Shown: positions 53,528-63,591 of the stretch, piece after piece
How the letters are laid out: each line of letters begins with the position of its first letter
Position numbering within the stretch: position 1 is the stretch's first letter
Assembly (NCBI GenBank): GCA_002696735.1
Contig: NZSL01000008.1
Coordinates: 310,001 to 374,000, forward strand
Direction of reading: 5' to 3'
Length of the DNA stretch: 64,000 nt
Source of the DNA: Methylophaga sp.
GTDB lineage: Bacteria > Pseudomonadota > Gammaproteobacteria > Nitrosococcales > Methylophagaceae
Translations under genes and position numbers: made by a program
Notes under the pieces: generated by a model
Seen by the model: only the letters and a program-made list of their open reading frames with translations
Told to the model about the DNA's origin: nothing
The model's database searches: none

Positions 53528-54047
53528 TAAAATGGTAAATTTCGGCCTGACTTTACTGCTGAGTCTGGCTTTAGCATCTACTCTCCACGCCAGCGAATGG
53601 GATCAGGCTCGTCTGCAACTTGAACAGCCACAAATGATTACTGTATATCGTGACGCCAATTGTCAGTGCTGCCATAAATGGATTGAGCATCTCGAAAAAC
53701 ATCAATTTGAAGTGATTGATCAGATCCGTAATGATATGGCGACAATTAAACAAAAACTTGGTGTGCCCAACAATATGGCTTCCTGTCATACCGCCGTTAT
53801 TAATGATTTTGTGATCGAAGGCCATGTGCCGGCTGATGATATTAAACAATTACTGATCGATAAACCTGCTCATATCAAAGGTTTGTCGGTTCCGCAGATG
53901 CCGGTCGGTACACCAGGCATGGAAATGGGCTCACGCAAGGATCATTTTATCGTCTTCAGTTTTGATCCGGACGCCAACTACCAGATGTTTAATGCTTATC
54001 AAACCAATGCTGAAAATAATTATCTGCCATTAAACTCTGCTGAGTAA
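53514..54047 (+). CDS. DUF411 family exported metal-binding-like protein
   Basis: A 177-residue protein. The signal peptide (about 1-27) is followed by a thioredoxin-like part with CQCCHKW, NMASCHTAVI, VIEGHVPADDIKQLL and VPQMPVGTPGMEMG, the marks of DUF411. Relatives often accompany copper resistance genes, and the cysteines suggest metal binding. No copper gene is seen next to it here. The TTG start at 53514 has an AGGAG site seven bases away, whereas the first ATG (53532) is too far from it. The stop overlaps the EamA gene by one base. Confidence 0.85.
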   Translation: MSALNKMVNFGLTLLLSLALASTLHASEWDQARLQLEQPQMITVYRDANCQCCHKWIEHLEKHQFEVIDQIRNDMATIKQKLGVPNNMASCHTAVINDFVIEGHVPADDIKQLLIDKPAHIKGLSVPQMPVGTPGMEMGSRKDHFIVFSFDPDANYQMFNAYQTNAENNYLPLNSAE

Positions 54048-54919
54048 TGGAGTTACTGATCGTCCTAGGGAGGATATTTTCCTCCGCCGCGGCTAACGTT
54101 TTTCAAAAACAGTTCACTCACAAAGGTCTGCATTCACTATTTATCGTGATGCTTTCCTATCTCGTTCTGGCCTGCATTAGTCTGCCTTTAATACTATTGG
54201 TGGAACACAGTGCCATTGATCATCGCTTCTGGATCAATATTCTGCTGGCTGCTCTGCTGGATATGGCGGGCACTTTATTTCTGGTGTTGTCTTTATCCAA
54301 AACCGATTTATCGGTTTTCGGCCCACTGAACGCGTATAAAGTTGTATTTTCGATGATTCTTGCGCTGATCTTTCTGGGCGAAGTGCCCAGTATGCAGGGG
54401 CTCAACGGGGTTATAATCATTTTGCTTGGCAGTTTTTTGTTATTCCCTCCGGCCACAACTCCATCTGCAAACCGACTATCGCAATTATTCATGCAACGCG
54501 GCGTGCAATATCGGTTTTTATCCATACTGTTATTTTCAATTGGCACCCTGCCACTTAAAAATGCCGTATTGAGTGGCGGTGCACTGGCAACCACAGTCTA
54601 TTGGTGTTTATTTGGCCTGCCATTATCGATTGGTCTGTATTACTGGTTTGGTGGCAAACGCTGGGAAATGGATTGGCAAGCAGCCAGACAACACCGCAGT
54701 CATTTTCTCTGGCTGGGCGGTTTTATTTTTTTGATGCAATACACCACTATGCTGATTTTTTCGCAATTACTGGTGGCCTATTCGCTGGCGTTATTCCAAC
54801 TCAGTATGGTATTACAGGTGTTTCTCGGCTACCGCATTTTTCATGAAAAACATATTCTTCGCCGATTAGCGGCTTGCGCAGTCATGATTGCTGGCTGTTT
54901 GCTGGTTTTGACTACCTGA
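54047..54919 (+). CDS. EamA/DMT-family transporter
   Basis: A membrane protein of 290 residues with about ten helices arranged as two repeats. Each repeat carries the family pattern, for example LSLSKTDLSVFGPLNAYKVV in the first. The N-terminus has SSAAANVFQKQFTHKG. Its substrate is unknown. It shares one base with the DUF411 gene (TAATG) and closes a run of four tightly packed genes after uvrD. Confidence 0.85.
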   Translation: MELLIVLGRIFSSAAANVFQKQFTHKGLHSLFIVMLSYLVLACISLPLILLVEHSAIDHRFWINILLAALLDMAGTLFLVLSLSKTDLSVFGPLNAYKVVFSMILALIFLGEVPSMQGLNGVIIILLGSFLLFPPATTPSANRLSQLFMQRGVQYRFLSILLFSIGTLPLKNAVLSGGALATTVYWCLFGLPLSIGLYYWFGGKRWEMDWQAARQHRSHFLWLGGFIFLMQYTTMLIFSQLLVAYSLALFQLSMVLQVFLGYRIFHEKHILRRLAACAVMIAGCLLVLTT

Positions 54920-54946
54920 AGTAAAACAACCACATCAGGCTTAGCA

Positions 54947-54966
54947 GCAATATTGTGTTATATTGC
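54947..54966. repeat. Inverted repeat upstream of the SrmB-like gene
   Basis: GCAATAT (54947-54953) and ATATTGC (54960-54966) face each other around TGTGTT. It lies in the short space between the EamA gene and the helicase gene. It may be part of a promoter or operator, or a weak hairpin; no T run follows. Confidence 0.4.
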
Positions 54967-55025
54967 CCGCCACTTCTATGCCTGTTGTGATCCCACAGGC
55001 GCTTTCGACTGATAAGATAAACACC

Positions 55026-56246
55026 ATGACTTTTGACGATCTATTCCTTGATGATGAATTGATTGCCGCTGTGCGCGACAGTGGTTTTGAAAAACCGACT
55101 GAGGTCCAGCAACTGGCGATCCCGGCATTATTGGCCGGTCAGGACGTATTGGCCTGTGCCGCTACCGGTACCGGGAAAACGGCGGCCTTTATCCTGCCAA
55201 TTTTGCAACGCCTCAATGATGAACGCCATAAGCACGATCAGGCTCGTATTCTGATCCTCGCTCCAACCCGCGAACTGGCATTTCAGATCCAGCATGTGTT
55301 TCATCAACTCGGTAAAGCCTTTAAACCGACCATCGCCATGTTGACCGGCGGTGCCTCGCCTTGGGCGCAGGTGCAACATGCTACTGCTCAATGCGACATT
55401 ATTATCGCTACGCCCGGTCGTCTGTTAAGTCTGGTAAATGATGAATCAGTCGATTTATCAGCAGTTGAACTGGTCATTATTGACGAAGCCGATCGCATGC
55501 TCGATATGGGTCAGGGTCCTGATGTGCTGATGGCGCTCGCCGCTATTAAATCAAAATTCCAGGCTGGACTATTCTCGGCAACCTTGGCAGGCAGTGGTGT
55601 CAGAATTTTTGCCGACGAACTGCTTACCGACCCGCAGGAAATTCATATTAATGCGGCCAATCAACTGGCAGAGAATGTTACTCAGCAGGTTTATCTGGCT
55701 GATAACCGTGAACATAAACAGGCTTTATTATTAGCATTTATCAACGCACCGGCCTGCCAACGAGCCTTAGTATTCTGTAATAAAAAAATCCGTGCTGAAG
55801 AAGTCTGCGACTGGTTACAGTCACAGAATATCTCCGCTCAGCTGTTACATGGTGATTTTGATCAATCTGTACGCCGTGAACGGATTCGTAAATTCCGCGC
55901 CGGCCAAATCAAGGTCACGGTAGCCACCGATGTTGCTGCCAGGGGGCTGGATGTAGCAGATATTACCCATGTCATTAACTACGATCTGCCGTTTCGCGGT
56001 GATAACTATATTCATCGTATTGGCCGTACCGGTCGGGCAGATAAACATGGCACGGCGATTAATCTGGTTGAACCGCACGATCTGAAAAATCTGGAACGCA
56101 TTGAATATCACCTTGGCCACAGCTTACCCATCCGCAAATTGAAGGGGCTTGCACCCAAGGCCAAGGCTAACAAGGCACGATCCAAAAGCAAGGAAGATAA
56201 ACCGCGTTATATTCCCAAGAAGGATCGTGCTGCCAAAGACGATTAA
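55026..56246 (+). CDS. DEAD-box RNA helicase, SrmB-like
   Basis: A 406-residue RNA helicase. It has [42 protein letters not shown] and HRIGRTGRA in order. The N-terminal FDDLFLDDELIAAV and RMLDMGQG resemble SrmB, which assists large ribosomal subunit assembly; RhlE is an alternative. The basic tail (about 370-406) is rich in lysine. Upstream in-frame starts exist from 54963 but lack support. The gene meets ppc tail to tail, overlapping by four bases. Confidence 0.85.
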   Translation: MTFDDLFLDDELIAAVRDSGFEKPTEVQQLAIPALLAGQDVLACAATGTGKTAAFILPILQRLNDERHKHDQARILILAPTRELAFQIQHVFHQLGKAFKPTIAMLTGGASPWAQVQHATAQCDIIIATPGRLLSLVNDESVDLSAVELVIIDEADRMLDMGQGPDVLMALAAIKSKFQAGLFSATLAGSGVRIFADELLTDPQEIHINAANQLAENVTQQVYLADNREHKQALLLAFINAPACQRALVFCNKKIRAEEVCDWLQSQNISAQLLHGDFDQSVRRERIRKFRAGQIKVTVATDVAARGLDVADITHVINYDLPFRGDNYIHRIGRTGRADKHGTAINLVEPHDLKNLERIEYHLGHSLPIRKLKGLAPKAKANKARSKSKEDKPRYIPKKDRAAKDD

Positions 56247-59086
56247 CCGGTATTACGCATTCCCTGTGAAATGGCGCTGATAGTGCGCAACAACGGATCG
56301 CGCCATTTGGCTGTTTCCGCATCACTGTAATCGCCATGCCGATAACGTTTCAATAACAGTAACTGGATATGATTCAGCGGATCCAGGTAAGCCTGCCTTC
56401 TTCGTAAAGACAAGGCTAATTGGGGATTTTCGGCCATTAGCGTCTCCGCCCCTGTCAGCTGTAATAATTGACTGGCTGTTTGCTGGTATTCATTACGTAT
56501 AACAGAGAGTACCTGTTGCGCCTGCTGTTTATCGATACACAGATCAGCATATTCTGCCGCGATATCCATATCAGCCTTGGAAAGTGACATCTGGGTATTA
56601 CTCACCATTGCCCGGAAAAACGGCCATTCAAAATACATTTTTTGCAGTATTTGACGTCTTTCAGGATCCCCAGAAATCCACGTGGCAATCGCACTACCAA
56701 TCCCATACCAGCCTGGCAAGGTATGTCTTGATTGCGCCCAGGCAAACACCCACCCAATCGCTCTGACCGAAGACTTGGATCGATCGCCGACCTTACGATG
56801 TGAAGGCCGTGAGCCAATATTCATCAAACCGATTTCACTGATTGGGCAGGCTTCATAGAAATAGTCGAGAAAGCCGGGAGTCTGCTCGGTCAATTGTCGA
56901 TATTGCTGTTCACCCAACTGTGCCAGTTGCTGCATGATCGAAAGGTATTCGGGCTTTTCCTGAGCTGAATCGGTTACCAGTCCCCTGCTGGCTTTAATTA
57001 ATGCAGAGACCCCCATACCTAACTCATAGGCCGCAGTTTCAGTATTACCGTATTTAAATGACAGCACTTCACCCTGCTCGGTAAACTTGATCTGACCGTG
57101 CACGGTATCGACCGGTTGAGCCAAGATGGCATCATGCGTCGGGCCACCACCACGGCCGATGGTGCCACCACGGCCATGAAACATTCGGCAACCGATAGCA
57201 TATTGTTCTGAAAGTCGACTGACCGTTTTCTGCGCCTGGTATAAATTCCATGCAGATGCCAGAATGCCACCATCCTTACAGGAATCCGAATAGCCAAGCA
57301 TGACTTCCTGCATATTGCCCGAAGCACTGAGCAAGGTGCGGTACTGACTGTTCTCAAGCAAAGCAGACATTACCGGCTCGATATGCTCAAGATCCTCAAT
57401 GGTTTCGAATAATGGTGCTACCCGGATATGGCAAAACCAGCCATGTTCATCCTGACCAATTAAATCGGCAAATCTGGCCAGCAGCATTACTTCCAGAATA
57501 TGACTGGCCTGATGGGTCATGGAAATCACATAATTACCAAATGCTTTTTCACTGACCTCTACCCGCAGTCGGGCGATTAATCTGAATACATTGAGAATTT
57601 CCAGAGAGTCTGGCTGCAAATCGCCGTATATTTCTGGCAATCTGGGGGCCGACAGTAAATCCGATAACAACGTCTGGCGCTCTGCTTCATCCATTTGCAG
57701 ATAATGGCGATTGAGGCCAGTGAGCGCTAATATCTCGCCCACCGCATCAGTATGCTTTGATGATTCCTGACGAATATCGAGATTATAAAGATAAAACCCA
57801 AAGGTTTTGACCAGCCGAATCAGATCGGTGAGTTCAGCGGCAGCTATCGCGATATCGCCATTATCCACCAGTGATTTATGTATCAGGTACAAATCCGCCA
57901 GAAACTCATCTTCGTTATGATAGGCCACACCGAGACTTTCAATTTGCAGATCCGGGCGAAAGAATTCTTCCAGAACAGCCAGATTATCTTTGAGCCGATA
58001 GCGCATCATATAAAGCTTGCGGCGGTAAGGCTCATTAATAAACCGTTGCGGATTGGTTGAAAAGGCTCCGGCAAAACGTTGTTCGCTCAGTTCGATATCG
58101 GTAGCCAAATCAGCATTGATCTCGCAGAGTGGCTGCGTCTGCGTCAGAATAAAACTGAGTTTAGTGACATCTTCCAGATAACGTCGAATTACCGTGCGCT
58201 TTTGCAGCGCTATCGCCATTTCCATTGTTTGCGCAGTGACAAAGGGATTGCCATCACGGTCCCCACCAATCCATGAGCCAAAACGTAAATAATCTGGCAC
58301 CACAATTGGTGTTTCCGGATCCAGTTCATCACCATAAACCCGACGAAGAGCATTCTCCAGGTTACGATAACTGCGTGGCACTGCATCAAACAGACTGACA
58401 TTGAAATAATACAATCCGTTTTTGATTTCATCGCGAACTGATGGTTTAACCGCTCTTACTTCATCAGTTGACCAGAGCAGCTGGATTTGGCGTTTCAATT
58501 GGTTACGAATCTGCTGTTGATCAAACGGTGTTATCAGACCTTCAGTAAGTTTCTCATCAAGCAAAAACACGCGACGTAAGATTTCCATCACGGTGCGTCG
58601 TTTGGACTCGGTTGGATGGGCGGTAAACACCGGCATAAAAACCAGTTTTTCCAGCAAATCCTGTAGCTGTTTGATTGATACACCTTCATTTTTGAACTGA
58701 GTCAGTGTATCCAGAAACGAACCATGCCAGAGATTTCCACCGTTTCGCAGTTGAATTTGTCGATTATGGTGGTGATAGGCTTCTTCAGCCGTGTTGACCA
58801 GACTGAAATACAGATTAAAAGCGCGGATAACTTCACGTAAGGTCAGTTCATCCAACGATTCAATTTTATCCTTGAGAGTTTGACGCAGCTCAACATCATC
58901 TTCCTTACGCAGTCGGATAAATCCTTTGCGTAACTGCTCAATCACCTGATAAACCTCAGGCCCGGACTGTTCAGCGATAACTTCGCCCAATAAATTCACC
59001 AAAAAACGGACGTGTGAACGTAAATCTTTGTCCATAAGTAAATCAAGCGCCACAGCGCTACTGAAATCAACTTGCCGTGTTGTCAT
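56243..59086 (-). CDS. ppc: Phosphoenolpyruvate carboxylase
   Basis: Adds bicarbonate to phosphoenolpyruvate to make oxaloacetate. It has 947 residues, somewhat longer than E. coli Ppc (883). The catalytic histidine is in TAHPTESKRR, SWIGGDRDGNP follows, and the flexible active loop is in FHGRGGTIGRGGGPTH. The protein ends QGMRNTG, the conserved C-terminus. Its start overlaps the glgA stop by four bases, linking the two in one operon. Confidence 0.97.
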   Translation of the reverse strand: MTTRQVDFSSAVALDLLMDKDLRSHVRFLVNLLGEVIAEQSGPEVYQVIEQLRKGFIRLRKEDDVELRQTLKDKIESLDELTLREVIRAFNLYFSLVNTAEEAYHHHNRQIQLRNGGNLWHGSFLDTLTQFKNEGVSIKQLQDLLEKLVFMPVFTAHPTESKRRTVMEILRRVFLLDEKLTEGLITPFDQQQIRNQLKRQIQLLWSTDEVRAVKPSVRDEIKNGLYYFNVSLFDAVPRSYRNLENALRRVYGDELDPETPIVVPDYLRFGSWIGGDRDGNPFVTAQTMEMAIALQKRTVIRRYLEDVTKLSFILTQTQPLCEINADLATDIELSEQRFAGAFSTNPQRFINEPYRRKLYMMRYRLKDNLAVLEEFFRPDLQIESLGVAYHNEDEFLADLYLIHKSLVDNGDIAIAAAELTDLIRLVKTFGFYLYNLDIRQESSKHTDAVGEILALTGLNRHYLQMDEAERQTLLSDLLSAPRLPEIYGDLQPDSLEILNVFRLIARLRVEVSEKAFGNYVISMTHQASHILEVMLLARFADLIGQDEHGWFCHIRVAPLFETIEDLEHIEPVMSALLENSQYRTLLSASGNMQEVMLGYSDSCKDGGILASAWNLYQAQKTVSRLSEQYAIGCRMFHGRGGTIGRGGGPTHDAILAQPVDTVHGQIKFTEQGEVLSFKYGNTETAAYELGMGVSALIKASRGLVTDSAQEKPEYLSIMQQLAQLGEQQYRQLTEQTPGFLDYFYEACPISEIGLMNIGSRPSHRKVGDRSKSSVRAIGWVFAWAQSRHTLPGWYGIGSAIATWISGDPERRQILQKMYFEWPFFRAMVSNTQMSLSKADMDIAAEYADLCIDKQQAQQVLSVIRNEYQQTASQLLQLTGAETLMAENPQLALSLRRRQAYLDPLNHIQLLLLKRYRHGDYSDAETAKWRDPLLRTISAISQGMRNTG

Positions 59087-60549
59087 GAGTTATCCACTAA
59101 TTGCTGATAAAGGTGCAAATAGGCTTGCGCGCTATTTATCCAACTAAAATCCTGCACCATTGCAGTCAGCATCATCCGTCGCCATAACCGGGGATGTGAA
59201 AATAATTCATTCACCGTTAACAGAGTATTGTACAAATCCTCGACGGTGGGCTTGGTAAATTTAAAGCCTGTTGCCAACATCTGTTTACGATTTTCTTCGT
59301 TCGCATCGACTACTGTGTCGGCCAGGCCACCGGTATTTCTGACGACAGGTAACGTGCCATAGCGCAGACTATACATTTGGTTCAAACCACAGGGTTCAAA
59401 TCGTGATGGCATCAAAAACGAATCAACACCCGCCTCGATTTTATGCGCCAATGCTTCATCATAACCAAATTGGATGCCCACTTTATCAGGAAATCTGGCA
59501 CGTAAAACACGCAAATCCTGTTCAAATCCGGCTTCGCCACTTCCCAAACAAACCAATTGGACATCTTTGCCTTCTGCCAGTAGACGATGAATCGCATCAA
59601 TCGTGAGATCCACACCTTTTTGCGACACCAGCCGACTGATCATGCCAAACATCAATGTGTCGGCTGATTCGGGAAGAAAGAAATGCTGCTGCAATGCTTT
59701 TTTATTGAGCAATTTGGGTCGCAGGTTTTTAATACTGTAGTGGTGACTGATGAACTTATCGGTTTGCGGATTCCATTCCTGAGTATCAATACCATTCACG
59801 ATACCACTGAGTCGTGATTGTTCTGAACGCAAGGCCAGTAAACCTTCCAGGCCATAACCGTATTCGTAATGACAGATTTCCTGCGCATAGGTGGGGCTGA
59901 CGCTGGTGATGTGGTCGGCATAAACCAGGCCACCTTTCATAAAGGACATCATGCCGTAAAATTCAATGCCCTCAATCTGCCATAACGCATCAGGCAAATC
60001 GAGCATCTCAAATACTTCACGGGAAAACAACCCTTGGTAGGCCATGTTATGAATGGTGAAAACAGTAGCCGGGCGAGTCTTTTCCAGGCTGAGTAACGCA
60101 GGAATCAGACCGGTCTGCCAGTCATTACAATGCACTACATCGGGTTGCCAGTCTAATCCAGCATGATTGGTGGCTACCGCTACAACAGCGCGGCAAAATA
60201 ACGCAAAACGTGCCGCATTATCCGCCCAGTCTGCCCCTTGTGTATCGCAATAAGGTCCACCATCCCGATCAAAATGCTCAGGAGAATCCACCAGCAACAC
60301 GACAACATCACTATCCGGTAATTGTGCTTGCAGAAGCTGGATAGGCTGATGATAGCCCTCCAGTTTTACTGTGGCAATCAGCGGACATTCGCCTAATTGC
60401 TGCAGTGTGGCACGATATGCCGGCATGATAATACGAATATCCTGCTGCATCTGTGAAAGGGCCAATGGCAGACTGGCTGAGACATCCGCTAAGCCACCGG
60501 TTTTTATCAGCGGATGCACTTCACTACTTGCAAACAGAATTTTTCGCAC
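59083..60549 (-). CDS. glgA: Glycogen synthase (ADP-glucose type)
   Basis: Extends alpha-1,4-glucan from ADP-glucose. It has 488 residues in a GT-B fold. The ADP-glucose site KTGGLADV is near residue 17. The C-terminal [18 protein letters not shown] and [12 protein letters not shown] are typical of GlgA. It starts at a GTG after GGGAG. No glgB, glgC or glgP is adjacent; the partner gene is ppc. It is divergent from zwf across 78 bases. Confidence 0.96.
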   Translation of the reverse strand: MRKILFASSEVHPLIKTGGLADVSASLPLALSQMQQDIRIIMPAYRATLQQLGECPLIATVKLEGYHQPIQLLQAQLPDSDVVVLLVDSPEHFDRDGGPYCDTQGADWADNAARFALFCRAVVAVATNHAGLDWQPDVVHCNDWQTGLIPALLSLEKTRPATVFTIHNMAYQGLFSREVFEMLDLPDALWQIEGIEFYGMMSFMKGGLVYADHITSVSPTYAQEICHYEYGYGLEGLLALRSEQSRLSGIVNGIDTQEWNPQTDKFISHHYSIKNLRPKLLNKKALQQHFFLPESADTLMFGMISRLVSQKGVDLTIDAIHRLLAEGKDVQLVCLGSGEAGFEQDLRVLRARFPDKVGIQFGYDEALAHKIEAGVDSFLMPSRFEPCGLNQMYSLRYGTLPVVRNTGGLADTVVDANEENRKQMLATGFKFTKPTVEDLYNTLLTVNELFSHPRLWRRMMLTAMVQDFSWINSAQAYLHLYQQLVDNS

Positions 60550-60579
60550 TATGCTCTCCCAAAATTGTACAATTACTCA

Positions 60580-60608
60580 ATTATATACGCTCAAAGGCAT
60601 AGTCACAG
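60580..60608 (-). promoter_or_regulatory. Candidate promoter of glgA-ppc
   Basis: On the minus strand a perfect TATAAT (60585-60580) lies 17 bases after CTGTGA, a poor -35 box. The predicted start of transcription is about 25 bases before the glgA start. This was found by eye. Confidence 0.4.
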
Positions 60609-60627
60609 CCTTGTAACGGGAGAAACC

Positions 60628-62097
60628 ATGCAACCTTGTACTATTGTTATTTTCGGCGCCACCGGCGATCTGTCCCAGAAAAAACTGCTGCCCGCCTTGT
60701 ATCATTTACAAGCGGAAAATCGTTTAACCGACGACACCCGCATCATTTGTATGGGACGCAAAGAAAGCACCCAGGAAGAGTGGCAGGAGCTGGTAACAGA
60801 ATACGTTACTCCCAGAGTTCGTGGTGGCATCGATAACGATTTACTGCAAACTTTTCTGAAGAAAGTGCATTATTTCAAATGTGATATCAACGAAGCCTTC
60901 AGCTATCACGAATTGAAAAAACTGATCACTACACCGGAAAATGGTTTCTCTCAAAATATCGTTTTTTACCTCTCCATCAGTCCTTCTCTATTCAGCGTAG
61001 TGGGCGATCAGCTTTCTGCAGTTGGGTTGAATCAGGAAACTGATGGCTGGCGTCATCTGGTGGTCGAAAAACCCTTTGGTTACGATCAGAAAAGTGCCGC
61101 TGAACTGGAACGCATTCTGCGCAAAAACTTCACCGAAGAACAGACTTACCGTATCGATCATTACCTGGGTAAAGGCACGGTTCAGAATATCTTTGTTTTC
61201 CGCTTTGCCAATTTGTTGTTAGAACCCTTGTGGAATCACAAATACATTGATCACGTACAGATCACCCATGCCGAACAACAAGGTGTTGGTGGCCGTGCTG
61301 GCTACTATGATGGTTCGGGCGCTTTACGTGACATGATTCAAAGTCACTTATTGCAAGTGATGGCATTGGTCGCAATGGAACCACCTGCAGACATGGATGA
61401 TGAATCATTACGCGATGAAAAAGTAAAAGTTCTCAAATCAATTCGTCCAATCACTAAAGACATCGTTGATCAACATGCTTTCCGTGGCCAATATGCGGCA
61501 GGTGAAATCAACGGCAAACCGGTCAAAGGTTATCTGGAAGAAGATGATGCACCTGCAGGCAGTGTGACCGAAACGTATGCCGCGATGAAAGTCTATATTG
61601 ATAACTGGCGCTGGCATGGTGTGCCTTTTTATCTGCGTACAGGTAAATGCATGCCTGAATCAAAAGCGATGATTGCCATTCGCTTTAAAAAACCGCCTTT
61701 GGAATTATTCAAAGACACCAAAGTAGGTGAAAGTCATGCCAACTGGATTGTCATGGGTCTGCAACCTGACAATACGTTGCGTATTGAACTACAGGCCAAA
61801 CAACCCGGGTTGGAAATGAAAGCGCATACCGTTGGTCTGGAAACAATGGAGTCCGATGACAACAAGCACAAGCTTGATGCTTATGAAGCATTAATCCTGG
61901 ATGCTATCCAAGGTGATCGTTCTTTATTCCTGCGTGCTGATGAAGTCAATCTGGCCTGGAAAGCGGTTGATCCGATCCTGGAGAAATGGTCTGAAGAAAA
62001 AGATTTCATCCACACCTATACAGCGGGTACCTGGGGTCCGGAAGAAGTGGAGCAATTAAAGGACAACAGTTGTCACGCCTGGCGTAACAATGTCTAG
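60628..62097 (+). CDS. zwf: Glucose-6-phosphate dehydrogenase
   Basis: Oxidises glucose 6-phosphate to 6-phosphogluconolactone with reduction of NADP or NAD. It has 489 residues. The nucleotide loop [16 protein letters not shown], the substrate site EKPFGYD and the catalytic RIDHYLGK are visible. The frame is open back to 60514, but the ATG at 60628 follows GGGAG and gives the usual N-terminus. In methylotrophs using the RuMP cycle this enzyme serves cyclic oxidation of formaldehyde; that role is inferred from the suspected host. Confidence 0.97.
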   Translation: MQPCTIVIFGATGDLSQKKLLPALYHLQAENRLTDDTRIICMGRKESTQEEWQELVTEYVTPRVRGGIDNDLLQTFLKKVHYFKCDINEAFSYHELKKLITTPENGFSQNIVFYLSISPSLFSVVGDQLSAVGLNQETDGWRHLVVEKPFGYDQKSAAELERILRKNFTEEQTYRIDHYLGKGTVQNIFVFRFANLLLEPLWNHKYIDHVQITHAEQQGVGGRAGYYDGSGALRDMIQSHLLQVMALVAMEPPADMDDESLRDEKVKVLKSIRPITKDIVDQHAFRGQYAAGEINGKPVKGYLEEDDAPAGSVTETYAAMKVYIDNWRWHGVPFYLRTGKCMPESKAMIAIRFKKPPLELFKDTKVGESHANWIVMGLQPDNTLRIELQAKQPGLEMKAHTVGLETMESDDNKHKLDAYEALILDAIQGDRSLFLRADEVNLAWKAVDPILEKWSEEKDFIHTYTAGTWGPEEVEQLKDNSCHAWRNNV

Positions 62098-62106
62098 ATA
62101 GCAAAC

Positions 62107-62135
62107 AAAAAAACCGGACAATGTCCGGTTTTTTT
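62107..62135. terminator. Bidirectional terminator between zwf and psd
   Basis: ACCGGAC and GTCCGGT form a stem around a three-base loop, extended on both sides by A/T pairs (62107-62119 with 62123-62135). T runs follow on both strands, so it serves zwf from the left and psd from the right. Confidence 0.9.
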
Positions 62136-62158
62136 TTGCGTTTGATTATTTAGATACC

Positions 62159-63064
62159 TCAGGTCAGGGCCTGACCCAGTTTTATCTTCATCTCGGCTTT
62201 CCAGTTATCTGTCCAGGTTGGCGCGCCAGGTGGTAACAATAAAACCACCGTCGACCCCATGTTGAAACGCCCCATCTCCTCACCTTTATTCAGACGAATA
62301 TGGGCATCGGTATAGTGCCAGTCCAGAATACCTTTGGTGTATGGCGGTGTAATCTCGCCTTCATGCCACACTGTTTCCATACTGCCAACAAAAATAGCGC
62401 CAACCAGAATGAGCGCCACAGGTCCAAAGTCGGTCTGAAAAATTGTGACCACGCGCTCGTTGCGGGCAAACAATCTCGGTACACCGCGAACGGTAAGTGG
62501 GTTAACCGAAAATAATTTCCCCGGTATATAGCGCATTCGGGTCAGACTTCCTGAAACAGGCATATGGATTCTATGGTAATCACGTGGTGACAGATAAATT
62601 GTCGCAAATTGTCCCCCATCAAACTTTTCCGCTACTGCTGAATCGCCACCTAATAGTTCGAGCGTTGAATAATCATGGCCCTTGGCCTGTACAATTCTGC
62701 CTTGTTGGATAAAGCCCAACTGGCTTAAACAACCATCTACCGGAGAGACAACTACGTCACTCCCCAATGCGACTGGTCTGGTTTGGGGTTTAATTTTGCG
62801 GGTAAAAAAAGCATTGAAATGCTGATAGGAATTAATATCTGGATTTACCGCTTCCGACATATCCACCTTATACTGGCGAATAATAATTGAGATTATGCGA
62901 TTCTTAAACCAGGGTGTGGTTAATCGACAAATTCGGTGCATCAGCAGTGATAATAAGTGTTGTGGCAGACAGTATTGTGGCAGGGTCAGCCAGAAATCTT
63001 TTTTGCTCGCTCTCGGCACCTGATTTTGCTTTAGTTCATTATTAGACAAATTGCCCCCTTTCAC
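62159..63064 (-). CDS. psd: Phosphatidylserine decarboxylase proenzyme
   Basis: Makes phosphatidylethanolamine from phosphatidylserine at the inner membrane. It has 301 residues. The active form arises by self-cleavage before the serine of the GST motif; here the site reads NMGST rather than the common LGST. The catalytic regions VSPVDG and SPRDYHRIHMP are present. The GTG at 63064 is used, but a TTG at 63049 behind AAGGGGG is also possible. The gene stands alone and ends at the terminator shared with zwf. Confidence 0.95.
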   Translation of the reverse strand: MKGGNLSNNELKQNQVPRASKKDFWLTLPQYCLPQHLLSLLMHRICRLTTPWFKNRIISIIIRQYKVDMSEAVNPDINSYQHFNAFFTRKIKPQTRPVALGSDVVVSPVDGCLSQLGFIQQGRIVQAKGHDYSTLELLGGDSAVAEKFDGGQFATIYLSPRDYHRIHMPVSGSLTRMRYIPGKLFSVNPLTVRGVPRLFARNERVVTIFQTDFGPVALILVGAIFVGSMETVWHEGEITPPYTKGILDWHYTDAHIRLNKGEEMGRFNMGSTVVLLLPPGAPTWTDNWKAEMKIKLGQALT

Positions 63065-63134
63065 GCATTACCTAAGCTTGTCATAATCAGTTGCTGATAT
63101 CACCAGCTCATTCCGCAAAGGAGTATACCAAGTC

Positions 63135-63542
63135 ATGAAAAATCTGCTGAACGCATTAATAATCACATTGCTCAGTTTTACCAGCTATGTATGTTATGCG
63201 GGAGGTGGCCAGCCGAATCAACCATTGTATTACGTTATTGAAGAGCCCTTTACCATTAATTTTTTGCGGCAAAGTGATGATCAGGCACGTTATCTGCAAA
63301 TCAAGGTAGCGTTAAAGTCAGAAGATCCAGCCATCCTGGCCAGTGCAGAAAGTAACCTACCAATGATTCAGGACACGCTGCGTATTCTATTTGCAGAGCA
63401 AAATATGGATTCAGTAAAAAGTCTGGAAGGTCGTACCCAACTCCAGGAAGAAGCTTATCAGCGTATTAAAGCCATTTTTGAAGAAGAGACAGGTAACAGC
63501 AACCTTGAAGCAGTGTATTTCACTACCTTTCTCTGGCAATGA
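63135..63542 (+). CDS. FliL-family protein with signal peptide
   Basis: A 135-residue protein. Residues 1-22 look like a cleavable signal (ending VCYA) rather than an anchor. The rest aligns with the periplasmic domain of FliL: EEPFTINFLRQSDDQARYLQ is the first part, and EAVYFTTFLWQ is the end. It is similar to the next gene. It is probably a periplasmic FliL-like factor acting near the flagellar stator, by inference. GGAG lies 11 bases before the ATG. Confidence 0.8.
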   Translation: MKNLLNALIITLLSFTSYVCYAGGGQPNQPLYYVIEEPFTINFLRQSDDQARYLQIKVALKSEDPAILASAESNLPMIQDTLRILFAEQNMDSVKSLEGRTQLQEEAYQRIKAIFEEETGNSNLEAVYFTTFLWQ

Positions 63543-63591
63543 ACAGGCACGGTATTTGCTTTGAATAATTTATCGATAGGACATAGACAAC

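Noticed and set aside
60514..60627. Upstream in-frame extension of zwf overlapping glgA
   Set aside because: It would cover the divergent promoter region. The ATG at 60628 has a ribosome site and gives the standard N-terminus.
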